Source: Rhizobiaceae bacterium
Lineage (GTDB): Bacteria; Pseudomonadota; Alphaproteobacteria; Rhizobiales; Rhizobiaceae
Direction of reading: 5' to 3'
DNA: 58,170 nucleotides
NCBI GenBank assembly: GCA_019635715.1
Contig: JAHBYY010000020.1
Coordinates: 1-58,170 of the forward strand
Part shown: one piece after another, positions 40,965 to 49,330 of the stretch
How the letters are laid out: every line of letters begins with the position of its first letter
Numbering within the stretch: the first letter of the stretch is position 1
Position numbers and translations under genes: made by a program
The notes under the pieces: model-generated
What the model was told of the DNA's origin: nothing
The model's input: only the letters and a program-made list of their open reading frames with translations
Databases searched by the model: none

Positions 40965-42059
40965 TTGACCGATACTTACCGTCTCGCCCGAAGCGCCGCT
41001 GCCGCCCTGCTGGCGGCCGGGACCGCGCTGGCGACGCTTGCCCCGGCGATCGCCCAGGACGCGGCGCATCCCGAACTCCGGCCGATGGAGCGCGTGCCCG
41101 AGGCCCGTGCCAAGGCCGCGGCGGCGGCCGGCGAGGAAGGCGACCGCGTCTTCGGCGGCCAGGAGGCCGACAAGGGCGAGTGGCCCTTCCAGGTGGCGCT
41201 GCTGTCCTCCGGCAAGCTCGACAATTCGGTCGGGTCGCAGCCGAACGCGCAATTCTGCGGCGGCAGCCTGATCGCTCCGGAATGGGTGCTGACCGCCGCC
41301 CACTGCCTGGTCAACGAGGGCGCGCCGGTCGCCGCCGATACGATCACGGTGCTGACCGAGGCCACCAACCTCGCCGAGGGCAAGCGCTTCAAGGTCGTCC
41401 AGGTGTTCGTCAACGACGGCTACAGCGAGGTGACGCTCGACAACGACATCGGCCTGCTCAGGCTGGAGGCGCCGGCCGCTGCAAAGACCATCAAGGTGGC
41501 GGAGGCCGCGGCGGCCGAGTCCGGCAAGACCACCGTCATCGGCTGGGGCATGATGGACAACGGCACCTTCCCCAACGACCTCATGGAGGCGGAGCTCGAC
41601 CTGCAGCCGAACTCGGCCTGCAATTCCGGCATCAAGGAGATCTACGCACGCGATCTCGGCGTGGCGCTGCGCCAGCTATCGACCCGCATGCGCTACTCCG
41701 AGGACGGCGTCAACGAGGGCACGGCGGCGATCGCCAAGTTCATGAAGGACCCGCTGACCGCCAACATGATCTGCGCCGGCACCATCACCGGCCAGCGCGA
41801 CGCCTGCAACGGCGACAGCGGCGGACCGCTCTTCGTCATGGGCAAGGACGGACCGGAACAGATCGGCGTCGTCTCGTGGGGCGAGGGCCCGTTCGACGCC
41901 AATGCCGCCTGCGGCCACAAGAACGCTTATGGCGTCTATACGCGGCTCGGAAACTATCGCGACTGGATCGCCGCGAAGATGGCCGAGGCGCCGCCGGCCA
42001 AGGCTCCGGCCGACAATGGCGCCGGCTCCGGCACGCTGACCAAGCCGGCGAAGCCGTAG
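40965..42059 (+). CDS. Exported trypsin-like serine protease
   Basis: A 364-residue chymotrypsin-fold (S1) protease. A signal peptide (residues 1-30, ending PAIAQ) is followed by about 30 residues and the RVFGGQEADKGEWPFQVALL start of the mature domain, which looks like an activation site after Arg. The triad is complete: H113 (LTAAHCL), D161 (LDNDIGLL) and S285 (NGDSGGPLF). The residue six before the serine is Asp (DACNGDS), giving trypsin-type specificity for Arg/Lys. The start is TTG at 40965, fixed by a perfect AGGAGG seven bases upstream. The C-terminus is Pro/Ala-rich. Trypsin-like proteases with a zymogen site are uncommon in bacteria; next to metacaspase-like proteases with similar specificity it suggests a cascade (inference). 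Confidence 0.92.
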   Translation: MTDTYRLARSAAAALLAAGTALATLAPAIAQDAAHPELRPMERVPEARAKAAAAAGEEGDRVFGGQEADKGEWPFQVALLSSGKLDNSVGSQPNAQFCGGSLIAPEWVLTAAHCLVNEGAPVAADTITVLTEATNLAEGKRFKVVQVFVNDGYSEVTLDNDIGLLRLEAPAAAKTIKVAEAAAAESGKTTVIGWGMMDNGTFPNDLMEAELDLQPNSACNSGIKEIYARDLGVALRQLSTRMRYSEDGVNEGTAAIAKFMKDPLTANMICAGTITGQRDACNGDSGGPLFVMGKDGPEQIGVVSWGEGPFDANAACGHKNAYGVYTRLGNYRDWIAAKMAEAPPAKAPADNGAGSGTLTKPAKP

Positions 42060-42117
42060 TTCGATCATCCGCCATCGCCGCGACCGACGTCGCGGCGACC
42101 GGCCTTTCGGAAGCCGT

Positions 42118-43725
42118 TCAGCCGGGCCGATAGTCGAACCACTCGAAGTCGGCCGGCCGACCGCCGCCGCTGGTGTCGAAGGCCATCATGCCGACGAAGG
42201 CGCCGGTGAAGGAGCCGTGCTCGCCGCGGCCCGCCTCGTCGGAGACGATGCTGGCGTCGAGCTCGGGGTCGAGCGCGCGCAAACCGTCGCCGGCATCGTA
42301 GGCGAAGCGCAGGCCGGCATGGTCGACCTTGGCCGAGAGCCGCACCGGACCGTCGGGCAGGGCGACGGGTGCCGCGAGCGGGAAGATCATCCGTCCGTCC
42401 GGCCAGTCGCCGGGGCAGCTCATCGCCGTCAGGCAGCGGCCGAGCTTCGGCGTATGCGTCACCGCCAAAAAATGGAACTTGTGGCGGTTGTAGTAGAGCG
42501 CCAGGCCGGCCGCCTGCTGGAAGCTCTGCGGCGTGAAGTCGACGATCGTTTCGGCCGTGAAGACGAAGTGCTGCTGGCGGCGCGCCACCAGCGCCTGCTC
42601 GAACCAACTGCCGATCGATTCGCGGCCAAACAGGCGCAGGTGCCCCGGACGCGCCGTCAGCGAGAACAGCCGTTCGGGATAGGGCGTGCGCAGCCACTGG
42701 AATTCCGGCGGCAGGTCGGCCTGGTCGAAATCGCGTCGGGCTGGCGGTTCGGCCGGCGGCATCGGTATCGCGTCGCGCGGGCTCGGCACGTCGACCAGCG
42801 GCACGGTGGCGCCGTCGGCCAGGTAGAGCCAGCCGTCTTCGCGCCATTCGCATTTCTGGATCGCCGTTTCGCGGCCGAGCGGCGAGCGGCGCAGACCGGG
42901 CAGCGGCCGCGCGCAGAGATGCGTGTGATAGACCTCGCCCGACGGCGTCTCGACGATCTGGCCGTGGCCGGCGCGCTGCAGCGGCGCCTGGCCTGAATCC
43001 TTCGACGTGATCGGATGAATGTCCGGATGCAGCTCGTAGGGACCCAGGATGCTGCGCGAGCGCGCCATGGTGACGGCGTGATCGTAGCCGGTGCCACCCT
43101 CGGCCGTGGTCAGATAGTACCAGCCTTCACGCTTGTAGAGATGCGGCGCTTCGACCAGCCCGTGCGCGCTGCCGGGGAAGATGTTGGTCAACGGGCCGAC
43201 GAGGCGACCTGCCGCCGCGTCCCACTCCTGGCAAAGGATGCCGGCGAAGGAGGGATGCTTCGGCTGGCCGCCGATGCCGTGGCTGACATGGTTCCAGACC
43301 ATGTTGAGGAACCATTTTCTCCCGTCGTCGTCATGGAACAGCGACGGGTCGAAGCCACTGGAATTGACGTGAACGGGATCCGACCAGGGGCCCTCGACCG
43401 CCGGCGCGGTGACGATGTAGTTGTGGGCGTCCTTGAAGTTGCCGTCGAGGCGCTTCACATCGGTGTAGACCAGCCAGAACAGGCCGTCGGCATAAGACAG
43501 GCACGGCGCCCAGATGCCGCCGGAGTCGGGATTGCCGCGCATGTCGAGCTGACTGGCGCGCTCCAGCGGCCGCTTCACAAGCCGCCAGTTGACCAGATCC
43601 GTCGAATGATGGATCTGCACGCCCGGGTACCATTCGAAAGTAGAGGTGGCGATGTAATAGTCCGGCCCGACCCGGCAGATCGACGGGTCGGGGTTGAAGC
43701 CGGGCAGGATGGGGTTGCGGATCAT
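42118..43725 (-). CDS. Glycoside hydrolase family 43 (beta-xylosidase-like)
   Basis: A 535-residue glycosidase of GH43 (XynB-like branch). It starts MIRNPILPGFNPDPSICRVG, with the catalytic base at D13; the second Asp is in SSGFDPSLFHDDD and the acid Glu in GLVEAPHLYK. A C-terminal beta-sandwich (about 320-535) completes the usual two-domain layout. There is no signal peptide, so it acts in the cytoplasm on imported short oligosaccharides such as xylobiose or arabino-xylosides. It is the last gene of the minus-strand carbohydrate block beginning at 51544 but is separated from the aldo-keto reductase gene by an inverted repeat. The exact substrate is not determined by sequence. Confidence 0.92.
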   Translation of the reverse strand: MIRNPILPGFNPDPSICRVGPDYYIATSTFEWYPGVQIHHSTDLVNWRLVKRPLERASQLDMRGNPDSGGIWAPCLSYADGLFWLVYTDVKRLDGNFKDAHNYIVTAPAVEGPWSDPVHVNSSGFDPSLFHDDDGRKWFLNMVWNHVSHGIGGQPKHPSFAGILCQEWDAAAGRLVGPLTNIFPGSAHGLVEAPHLYKREGWYYLTTAEGGTGYDHAVTMARSRSILGPYELHPDIHPITSKDSGQAPLQRAGHGQIVETPSGEVYHTHLCARPLPGLRRSPLGRETAIQKCEWREDGWLYLADGATVPLVDVPSPRDAIPMPPAEPPARRDFDQADLPPEFQWLRTPYPERLFSLTARPGHLRLFGRESIGSWFEQALVARRQQHFVFTAETIVDFTPQSFQQAAGLALYYNRHKFHFLAVTHTPKLGRCLTAMSCPGDWPDGRMIFPLAAPVALPDGPVRLSAKVDHAGLRFAYDAGDGLRALDPELDASIVSDEAGRGEHGSFTGAFVGMMAFDTSGGGRPADFEWFDYRPG

Positions 43726-43755
43726 GAGCCACAGTCTCCAACCGAGGGAGCCGGA

Positions 43756-43915
43756 GCACCCCCCTCTGGCCTGCCGGCCATCTCCCCCTCAAGGGGGGAG
43801 ATCGGCGGCTTTTCGCTCGCCGGCCATCCTGCAACGTCGCAAATGGGCGAAAGGCGGCACAGGGACCAATCTCCCCCCTTGAGGGGGAGATGGCCGGCAG
43901 GCCAGAGGGGGGTGC
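43756..43915. repeat. Inverted repeat with perfect 47-bp arms, copy B
   Basis: 43756-43802 is the exact reverse complement of 43869-43915, around a 66-base centre. The arms match copy A at 35801-35915 over about 45 bases (GCACCCCCCTCTGGCCTGCC and on), but the centres differ in length and sequence. It lies between the GH43 and aldo-keto reductase genes, within the sugar block. Confidence 0.92.
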
Positions 43916-43939
43916 CGGCGACCTGTCGCATCAGACTCG

Positions 43940-44986
43940 TCACTTCCTCGGCGGCCCTTTGCGTTCGGCGCTCGCCGCCCAGAGGTTGATGTCGGCCTCG
44001 CGCGCGTAGGTATCGATCTCGGCGAGTTCGGCGGCGGTGAAGTCGAGATTGTTCAACGCGCCGACGCAGTCTTCCACCTGCTCCGGCCTACTGGCGCCGA
44101 TCAGCGCGGTGGTGACGCGGCCGCCGCGCAGCACCCAGGCCAGCGCCATCTGCGCCAGGGTCTGGCCGCGCTTCCCGGCGATGCCGTTCAGCGCGTTGAT
44201 GTTGTGAACCGTCTGGTCGTTGATGAAGGCAGGCCGCAGCGACTTGCCCTGCGCGGCGCGCGAATCCTCGGGGATGCCGTTCAGATATTTCGTCGTCAGC
44301 ATGCCCTGCGCCAGCGGCGAGAAGACGATCGAGCCGACGCCGAGGCCGCCGAGCGTATCGAGCAGCCCGTCCTCCTCGACCCAGCGGTTGAGCATGGAAT
44401 AGCTCGGCTGGTGGATGAGCAGCGGCGTGCCCAGTTCGCGCAGGATGGCGGCCGCCTCGCGGGTGCGCTGCGAATTGTAGGACGAGATGCCGGCATAGAG
44501 CGCCTTGCCGGAGCGCACGATCTGGTCGAGCGCCATCATCGTCTCCTCCAGCGGCGTCTCCGGGTCGAAGCGGTGGGAATAGAAGATGTCGACATAGTCG
44601 AGGCCCATGCGCTTCAGGCTCTGGTCGCAGGAGGCGATCACATATTTGCGGCTGCCCCATTCGCCGTAGGGCCCCGGCCACATGTCGTAGCCGGCCTTGG
44701 AGGAGATGATCATCTGGTCGCGCAGGCCGGCGAAGTCGCTGCGCAGGATCTCGCCGAAGGCGACCTCCGCGGAGCCGGGCGGCGGGCCGTAATTGTTGGC
44801 CAGGTCGAAATGGGTGATGCCCAGGTCGAACGCCTTGTGGCAGATCGCCCGCTTGGTCTTCATCGGCGTGTCGTCGCCGAAATTGTGCCAGAGGCCGAGC
44901 GAGATCGCCGGCAGCTTCAGTCCGGACTTGCCGCAGCGGTTGTAGCGCATGGATGTGTAGCGGTCGGCGGCGGGGACATAGGGCAT
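43940..44986 (-). CDS. Aldo/keto reductase (YghZ-like)
   Basis: A 348-residue NADPH-dependent (beta/alpha)8-barrel oxidoreductase. Active-site residues are in FDLANNYGPPPGSAE (Asp and Tyr), ISSKAGYDMWPGPYG (Lys) and FYSHRFDPETPLEE (His). The sequence is of the AKR14/YghZ type that reduces L-glyceraldehyde 3-phosphate and other aldehydes. The start is the ATG ending at 44986 (MPYVPAADRYTSMRYNRCGK), with GAGG eight bases upstream. In this locus it probably reduces or interconverts a sugar intermediate; the family is broad and the substrate is unknown. It lies between two palindromic repeats in the carbohydrate block. Confidence 0.9.
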   Translation of the reverse strand: MPYVPAADRYTSMRYNRCGKSGLKLPAISLGLWHNFGDDTPMKTKRAICHKAFDLGITHFDLANNYGPPPGSAEVAFGEILRSDFAGLRDQMIISSKAGYDMWPGPYGEWGSRKYVIASCDQSLKRMGLDYVDIFYSHRFDPETPLEETMMALDQIVRSGKALYAGISSYNSQRTREAAAILRELGTPLLIHQPSYSMLNRWVEEDGLLDTLGGLGVGSIVFSPLAQGMLTTKYLNGIPEDSRAAQGKSLRPAFINDQTVHNINALNGIAGKRGQTLAQMALAWVLRGGRVTTALIGASRPEQVEDCVGALNNLDFTAAELAEIDTYAREADINLWAASAERKGPPRK

Positions 44987-45030
44987 TGTGAACCTCGTGT
45001 GATTGGATGCGGACGCTTGCGGCAGCATGC

Positions 45031-45114
45031 GGCGCCCCCTCCACCATGCTTCGCATGGTCCCCCTCCCCCGTAAACGGGGGAGGATCCGAGCGCAGCGAG
45101 GCGGAGGGGGCGCC
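45031..45114. repeat. Palindromic intergenic repeat with nested hairpins
   Basis: Outer arms GGCGCCCCCTCC (45031-45042) and GGAGGGGGCGCC (45103-45114) enclose two smaller hairpins, ACCATGCTTCGCATGGT and CCTCCCCCGTAAACGGGGGAGG in outline. It lies between the aldo-keto reductase and Gfo/Idh/MocA genes and resembles mosaic palindromic repeats of rhizobia. Confidence 0.8.
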
Positions 45115-45128
45115 TCCGAAATTCTCCT

Positions 45129-46268
45129 CTACGTCTTCGCCAGCAGCGCCCTTGCCTCCTTCGGCCCCAGCGCCGCCGGGCGCTCGCAGCTCGTCGTCAT
45201 CTCGACGAAGCGGCCCGTCTCGCCGGATCTCAGCGCGCCGGTCATCACCTCCACCGCATGCAGCGCCAGCTCCATCGAGCAGCGGTGCGGACGCCCCTGC
45301 AGAATGGCGAGCGCCATGTCGGAGAGGCCGGCAGTGCGATAATTGGCCATCATGCCGTGCGAGTGCTTCTGGTTGGGAATGCCTAGCGGGTGGTCCCATT
45401 TCGGCGGCTTCTGCACCGGCGAGCCGCGCTTCGTATAGGCGACGGCACCGCCGAAGAAGTTGGGGTCCGGGACGTGGATCGTGCCTTCCTCGCCGTAGAG
45501 TTCCATCGGCGAATGGCCGTGCGTCCAGACGTCCCAGCTCGAATTGAGCGTCACGACGGCGCCGCTGGCGAATTCGAGCAGGGCGTGGATCGTCGTCGGC
45601 GTGTCGACCTTCAGCTTCTCGCCGTAGCGCGGCTTGGAGGTGATGGTGCGCTCGTGTGCCGGCGTCGAGGCCAGCGCGGCGACCCGTTTCACCGGGCCGA
45701 TCAACTGGATCAGGTTGGTGACGTAGTAGGGTCCGATGTCGAGCACCGGACCGGCGCCCGGCTTGAAGAAGAAGTCCGGGTTGGGATGCCAGTGCTCCAT
45801 GCCGTGGCTCATGACATGGGCCGTGCCGCTGGTGATCCTGCCGACCTTGCCGCCGTCGATCAGGTGGCGGACGAACTGGTGGGCGCCGCCGAGGAACGTG
45901 TCGGGCGCGGAACCGATGCGCAGGTTCCGCTTCTCGGCCCGCATCTTGAGGTCGAGGCCATCCTCCAGGGACAGGACGAACGGCTTCTCGGAATAGACAT
46001 GCTTGCCGGCGTCCAGCGCCTGCCCCGAAACCGCGTGGTGCACGGCGGGAATCGTCAGGTTGACGACGATGTCGACGTCGTCGGCCTTGAGCAGGTCCTC
46101 GACGGTCTCGGCGCGCACGCCGAACTCCTTGGCGCGCGCCCTGGCCGCGTCCATGCTGATGTCGGCACAGGCGTTCACCGTGATGCCGCGAAACAGCGGC
46201 GCGAGCGAGAAATAGGCTGCGGAAATGTTGCCGCAGCCGACGATGCCGACCCCCAGATTGCGTGCCAT
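45129..46268 (-). CDS. Gfo/Idh/MocA family oxidoreductase
   Basis: A 379-residue NAD(P)-dependent sugar oxidoreductase. The Rossmann start is LGVGIVGCGNISAAYFSLAP, the catalytic lysine motif is YSEKPFVLS, and the second-domain GAGPVLDIGPYYVTNLIQLIG carries the usual Asp and histidine region. The substrate is unknown; members oxidise inositols, glucose derivatives and similar polyols. It begins 10 bases after the sugar isomerase stop, so the two are co-transcribed and probably work on the same sugar (an oxidation followed by isomerisation, or the reverse). It is distinct from the apiose dehydrogenase at 11612; the two share only family features. Confidence 0.9.
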   Translation of the reverse strand: MARNLGVGIVGCGNISAAYFSLAPLFRGITVNACADISMDAARARAKEFGVRAETVEDLLKADDVDIVVNLTIPAVHHAVSGQALDAGKHVYSEKPFVLSLEDGLDLKMRAEKRNLRIGSAPDTFLGGAHQFVRHLIDGGKVGRITSGTAHVMSHGMEHWHPNPDFFFKPGAGPVLDIGPYYVTNLIQLIGPVKRVAALASTPAHERTITSKPRYGEKLKVDTPTTIHALLEFASGAVVTLNSSWDVWTHGHSPMELYGEEGTIHVPDPNFFGGAVAYTKRGSPVQKPPKWDHPLGIPNQKHSHGMMANYRTAGLSDMALAILQGRPHRCSMELALHAVEVMTGALRSGETGRFVEMTTSCERPAALGPKEARALLAKT

Positions 46269-46278
46269 CGAAACGTCC

Positions 46279-47025
46279 TCAGTATGCCTTGACCGAAGCG
46301 ATCGAGCGCCGCGCGAAGCGGGCGAAGTCGTTCGGATTGTCCTGTTCCATCACGTAGTGCCGGGCCTTGGTGCGCGACCGCAGAAGACCGATCAGCCCCC
46401 TCCAGTCGACGGTGCCGTGGCCGACATCCGACCAGCCGTCCTCGTCGAGCCCCTGCCCCGCCGCGGCGATGTCCTTGACGTGGACGACGACGATCCGGTC
46501 GGCATGACCGCCGATCCAGGTCCGCGGGTCGCTGCCGCCGCGAATCAGCCAGGCGACGTCGATCTCCCAGCCGAGGCTCGGCGCACCTTCGAGGATGTGG
46601 ACCATCGGCACGGAGCCGTCGGACAGCGCCTTGAACTCGAAATCGTGGTTGTGCCAGGCGAAGCCGTAGCCCGCATCGCGGCATCTCCTGCCGATCGCCT
46701 CCAGCCGCGCCGCGAACCGCCGCCAGCCGGCGGTGTCCGTCGGCCGCTGGTCGGCGCCGACATAGGGGCATGCGATAAGCGTCATGCCGAGGGCCCTTGC
46801 GATTCCCTCGGCCTTGCCGAATTCGCCTTCCAGCATCTCGATCGGGAAATGGCCGCTCGGCATGGCGAGGCCGTTTGCGTCGAGCTCGGCGCGGAAGGCC
46901 GCCGGATCCGCATAGACGCCGCCATAGCCTTCCACCTCCGTATAGCCGGCCTCGGAGAGGGTTTTCAGCACGCCCGTCCACGGCTGGAAGTTGCGGGCGC
47001 TGTAGAGTTGCATGGACCAGTTCAT
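46279..47025 (-). CDS. Sugar phosphate isomerase/epimerase (xylose isomerase-like TIM barrel)
   Basis: A 248-residue protein of the AP endonuclease 2/xylose isomerase-like TIM-barrel family. Metal-ligand segments are visible: MEGY-like EVEGYGG, AWHNHDFEF (His-Asn-His), GWEIDVAWLIRGG, VVVVHVKDIA and VGHGTVDW. Family members isomerise or epimerise keto-sugars and inosose. The exact substrate is not known. The gene lies 30 bases after the CUT1 ATPase stop and 10 bases before the Gfo/Idh/MocA gene, within the LacI-controlled carbohydrate block. Confidence 0.87.
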   Translation of the reverse strand: MNWSMQLYSARNFQPWTGVLKTLSEAGYTEVEGYGGVYADPAAFRAELDANGLAMPSGHFPIEMLEGEFGKAEGIARALGMTLIACPYVGADQRPTDTAGWRRFAARLEAIGRRCRDAGYGFAWHNHDFEFKALSDGSVPMVHILEGAPSLGWEIDVAWLIRGGSDPRTWIGGHADRIVVVHVKDIAAAGQGLDEDGWSDVGHGTVDWRGLIGLLRSRTKARHYVMEQDNPNDFARFARRSIASVKAY

Positions 47026-47055
47026 CTAATCTTCCTGTCAGTCTGGGAGACGGCG

Positions 47056-48141
47056 TCAGAGCCTGACGCCGGAGAGGGAATCGAAGAGGGAGGCGCGCAG
47101 CGGATCGAAACCGATCGAAACCGCTTCGCCGATCGACGGTGCGCGCTCGGACGAGACGCGCACCGTGAAGTTCTGATCGCCCAGCCGCGTCCACACAAGG
47201 GTGTCGGAGCCCATCGGCTCGACGACTTCCACCTCGACCTGTCGCGAGAACGGCCAGCCGCTGCCGGTGTTGAGCCCGACATGCTCCGGCCGCATGCCGA
47301 AGGAGACGGGTCCCGGCGCGAAACCCTTGGCGTCGAAGGGGTAGGTGGACAGCGGGATGTCGAGCCCGTCGGCGGCGAAATGCGGCACTCCGTCGCGCAG
47401 CTCCAGCCGCCCTTCCAGGAAATTCATGCCCGGCGAGCCGATGAAGCCGGCGACGAAGCGGTTGATCGGCCGCGAATAGATCGCCTGGGGGCGATCGAGC
47501 TGCTGGATCAGCCCGCCCTTCATCACCGCGATGCGGTCGGCCAGCGTCATCGCCTCGATCTGGTCGTGGGTGACGTAGATCATCGTGTTGCCGAGCGTCT
47601 GGTGCAGCCGCTTGATTTCGACGCGCAGTTCCGAGCGCAGCTTGGCGTCGAGGTTCGACAGCGGTTCGTCGAAGAGAAACACGTCGACGTCGCGCACCAG
47701 GGCGCGGCCGATCGCCACGCGCTGGCGCTGGCCGCCGGAAAGCGCTGCCGGGCGACGCTTGAGCAGCGGCTCGATCTGCAGGATCGAGGCGGCGCGCGCC
47801 ACGCGCCGGGCGATCTCGTCCTTCGGCACGCCGGCGTTCCTGAGGCCGAAGGACAGATTGCCCTCGACGCTCATCTGCGGATAGAGCGCGTAGGACTGGA
47901 ACACCATGCCGATGCCGCGGTCCTTCGGCTCTTCCCAGGTGACGTTCCTATCCTTGATGAAGATCTGGCCGGACGAGACGTCGAGCAGACCGGCGATGCA
48001 GTTCAGCAGGGTCGACTTGCCGCAGCCGGAGGGACCGAGCAGCACGATGAATTCGCCCTCGGCGACGTCGATGTTCAGGTTTTTCAGGACTTCGACGGCG
48101 CCGTAGTTCAGCGAGACGTCCTTGACGAGAACGCTGGTCAT
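47056..48141 (-). CDS. CUT1 sugar importer ATP-binding protein (UgpC/MsmX type)
   Basis: A 361-residue ATPase. The ABC domain occupies about 1-235 (Walker A GPSGCGKSTLLNCIAG, signature ALSGGQRQRVAIGRAL, Walker B VFLFDEPLSNLDAKLR, H-loop [14 protein letters not shown]), followed by a C-terminal TOBE/OB regulatory part of MalK type (to about 361). It drives the CUT1 importer formed by the permeases at 48395 and 49327 and the binding protein at 50306. The start is the ATG ending at 48141 (MTSVLVKDVSLNYGAVEVL); the upstream frame runs into the palindromic repeat. UgpC-type ATPases can serve several importers. Confidence 0.95.
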   Translation of the reverse strand: MTSVLVKDVSLNYGAVEVLKNLNIDVAEGEFIVLLGPSGCGKSTLLNCIAGLLDVSSGQIFIKDRNVTWEEPKDRGIGMVFQSYALYPQMSVEGNLSFGLRNAGVPKDEIARRVARAASILQIEPLLKRRPAALSGGQRQRVAIGRALVRDVDVFLFDEPLSNLDAKLRSELRVEIKRLHQTLGNTMIYVTHDQIEAMTLADRIAVMKGGLIQQLDRPQAIYSRPINRFVAGFIGSPGMNFLEGRLELRDGVPHFAADGLDIPLSTYPFDAKGFAPGPVSFGMRPEHVGLNTGSGWPFSRQVEVEVVEPMGSDTLVWTRLGDQNFTVRVSSERAPSIGEAVSIGFDPLRASLFDSLSGVRL

Positions 48142-48190
48142 TTTGATCTCCGGACGGTGACGAACGCGTCGAAGATGGTCACCACGCGGG

Positions 48191-48337
48191 TGCCTCCCTC
48201 CCCCTTGTGGGGAGGGGTAAGGGGTGGGGGTACGATCGAGTGTGTGCCAGCCTGCAGCATCGCGATTGCATTCTGAAACCAATTTGCTCTGAAACTACCC
48301 CCACCCTCTATCCCTCCCCACAAGGGGGAGGGGGGCA
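48191..48337. repeat. Long inverted repeat (imperfect 42-bp arms)
   Basis: The arm at 48191-48232 and the arm at 48296-48337 are reverse complements with a few mismatches (CCCCCTTGTGGGGAGGG core in the left arm). They are of the same sequence type as the repeat at 13745-13889. It lies between the MalG-like permease and the ATPase gene, i.e. inside the transporter operon. Confidence 0.8.
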
Positions 48338-48394
48338 CCAGCGCCGCGCCTGGCATTCCATGCTTGTCCGACGGGCCTTCCAGAGAAAGCATCC

Positions 48395-49330
48395 TCACCC
48401 CTTCACCGCGCCGGCGGCGATGCCGCGCACGAACAGCTTGCCGGATATGAAGTAGACGATCAGCGGCACCAGGCCGGTGAGGATCGTGGCGGCCATGTTG
48501 ACGTTGTACTCCTTCACGCCCTGCACCGAATTGACGATGTTGTTGAGCTGGACGGTCATCGGATAAGTGTCGGGACGCGTGTAGACGACGCCGAACAGGA
48601 AGTCGTTCCAGATGCCGGTGACCTGCAGGATGATCGCGACCACGAAGATCGGCAGTGCCATGGGCAGCATGATCTTGAAGTAGATCTGCCAGAAGCCCGC
48701 TCCGTCGACGCGCGCGGCCTTGAACAGTTCCTCGGGCACCGACGCGAAGTAATTGCGGAACAGCAGGGTGAGGATCGGCATGCCGAAGATGGAGTGGACG
48801 ATCACCAGACCCCAGAGACTGCCGTAGAGCCCGATCTCGCGCAGGATGATGACGATCGGATAGAGCATCACCTGATAGGGAATGAAGGCGCCGACGATCA
48901 GGATGGTGAAGAACAGCTCGGCGCCCCTGAAGCGCCAGTTGGCGAGCGCGTAGCCGTTGACCGAGGCGACGACGATGGAAAACACCACCGAGGGCACGGT
49001 GATGCGCACCGAATTCCAGAAGCCGCGGGAGAGCCCGTCGCAGTTCAGGCCGGTGCAGGCGGTGGCCCAGGCCTTGACCCAGGGCTCGAAGGTGATCTCG
49101 ACGGGCGGCGAGAAGATGTTGCCCATGCGGATTTCGGGCAGGCCCTTCAGCGAGGTGACGACCATCACGTAGAGCGGAAGCAGATAGTAGACGGCCACCA
49201 CGGTCAGCGTGCCGTAGATGACGACGTTGCGGACGGAAAGCGCGCGGCGCGGCCGCGGACCCTGCGGACCGGAAAGCGCGGCGGGCCGGGAGGACGTGCC
49301 CGCCGCCGGCAGGATGGCGGCGTCAGTCAA
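48395..49330 (-). CDS. CUT1 sugar importer permease (MalG type)
   Basis: A 311-residue inner-membrane permease with six membrane segments, the first in NVVIYGTLTVVAVYYLLPLY. The EAA-loop reads EELFKAARVDGAGFWQIYFK, the coupling element to the ATPase. The start is a TTG (complement of 49328-49330) with AGGAGG six to seven bases upstream; it overlaps the MalF-type gene's stop by four bases (TTGA), so the pair is translationally coupled. It transports the sugar delivered by the binding protein at 50306. The frame is open much further upstream as a shadow of the MalF gene. Confidence 0.93.
   Translation of the reverse strand: MTDAAILPAAGTSSRPAALSGPQGPRPRRALSVRNVVIYGTLTVVAVYYLLPLYVMVVTSLKGLPEIRMGNIFSPPVEITFEPWVKAWATACTGLNCDGLSRGFWNSVRITVPSVVFSIVVASVNGYALANWRFRGAELFFTILIVGAFIPYQVMLYPIVIILREIGLYGSLWGLVIVHSIFGMPILTLLFRNYFASVPEELFKAARVDGAGFWQIYFKIMLPMALPIFVVAIILQVTGIWNDFLFGVVYTRPDTYPMTVQLNNIVNSVQGVKEYNVNMAATILTGLVPLIVYFISGKLFVRGIAAGAVKG

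Noticed and set aside
35801-48337. Possible CRISPR array from repeated sequences
   Set aside because: The repeats are isolated inverted pairs with unequal centres; there are no regularly spaced direct repeats and no cas genes.
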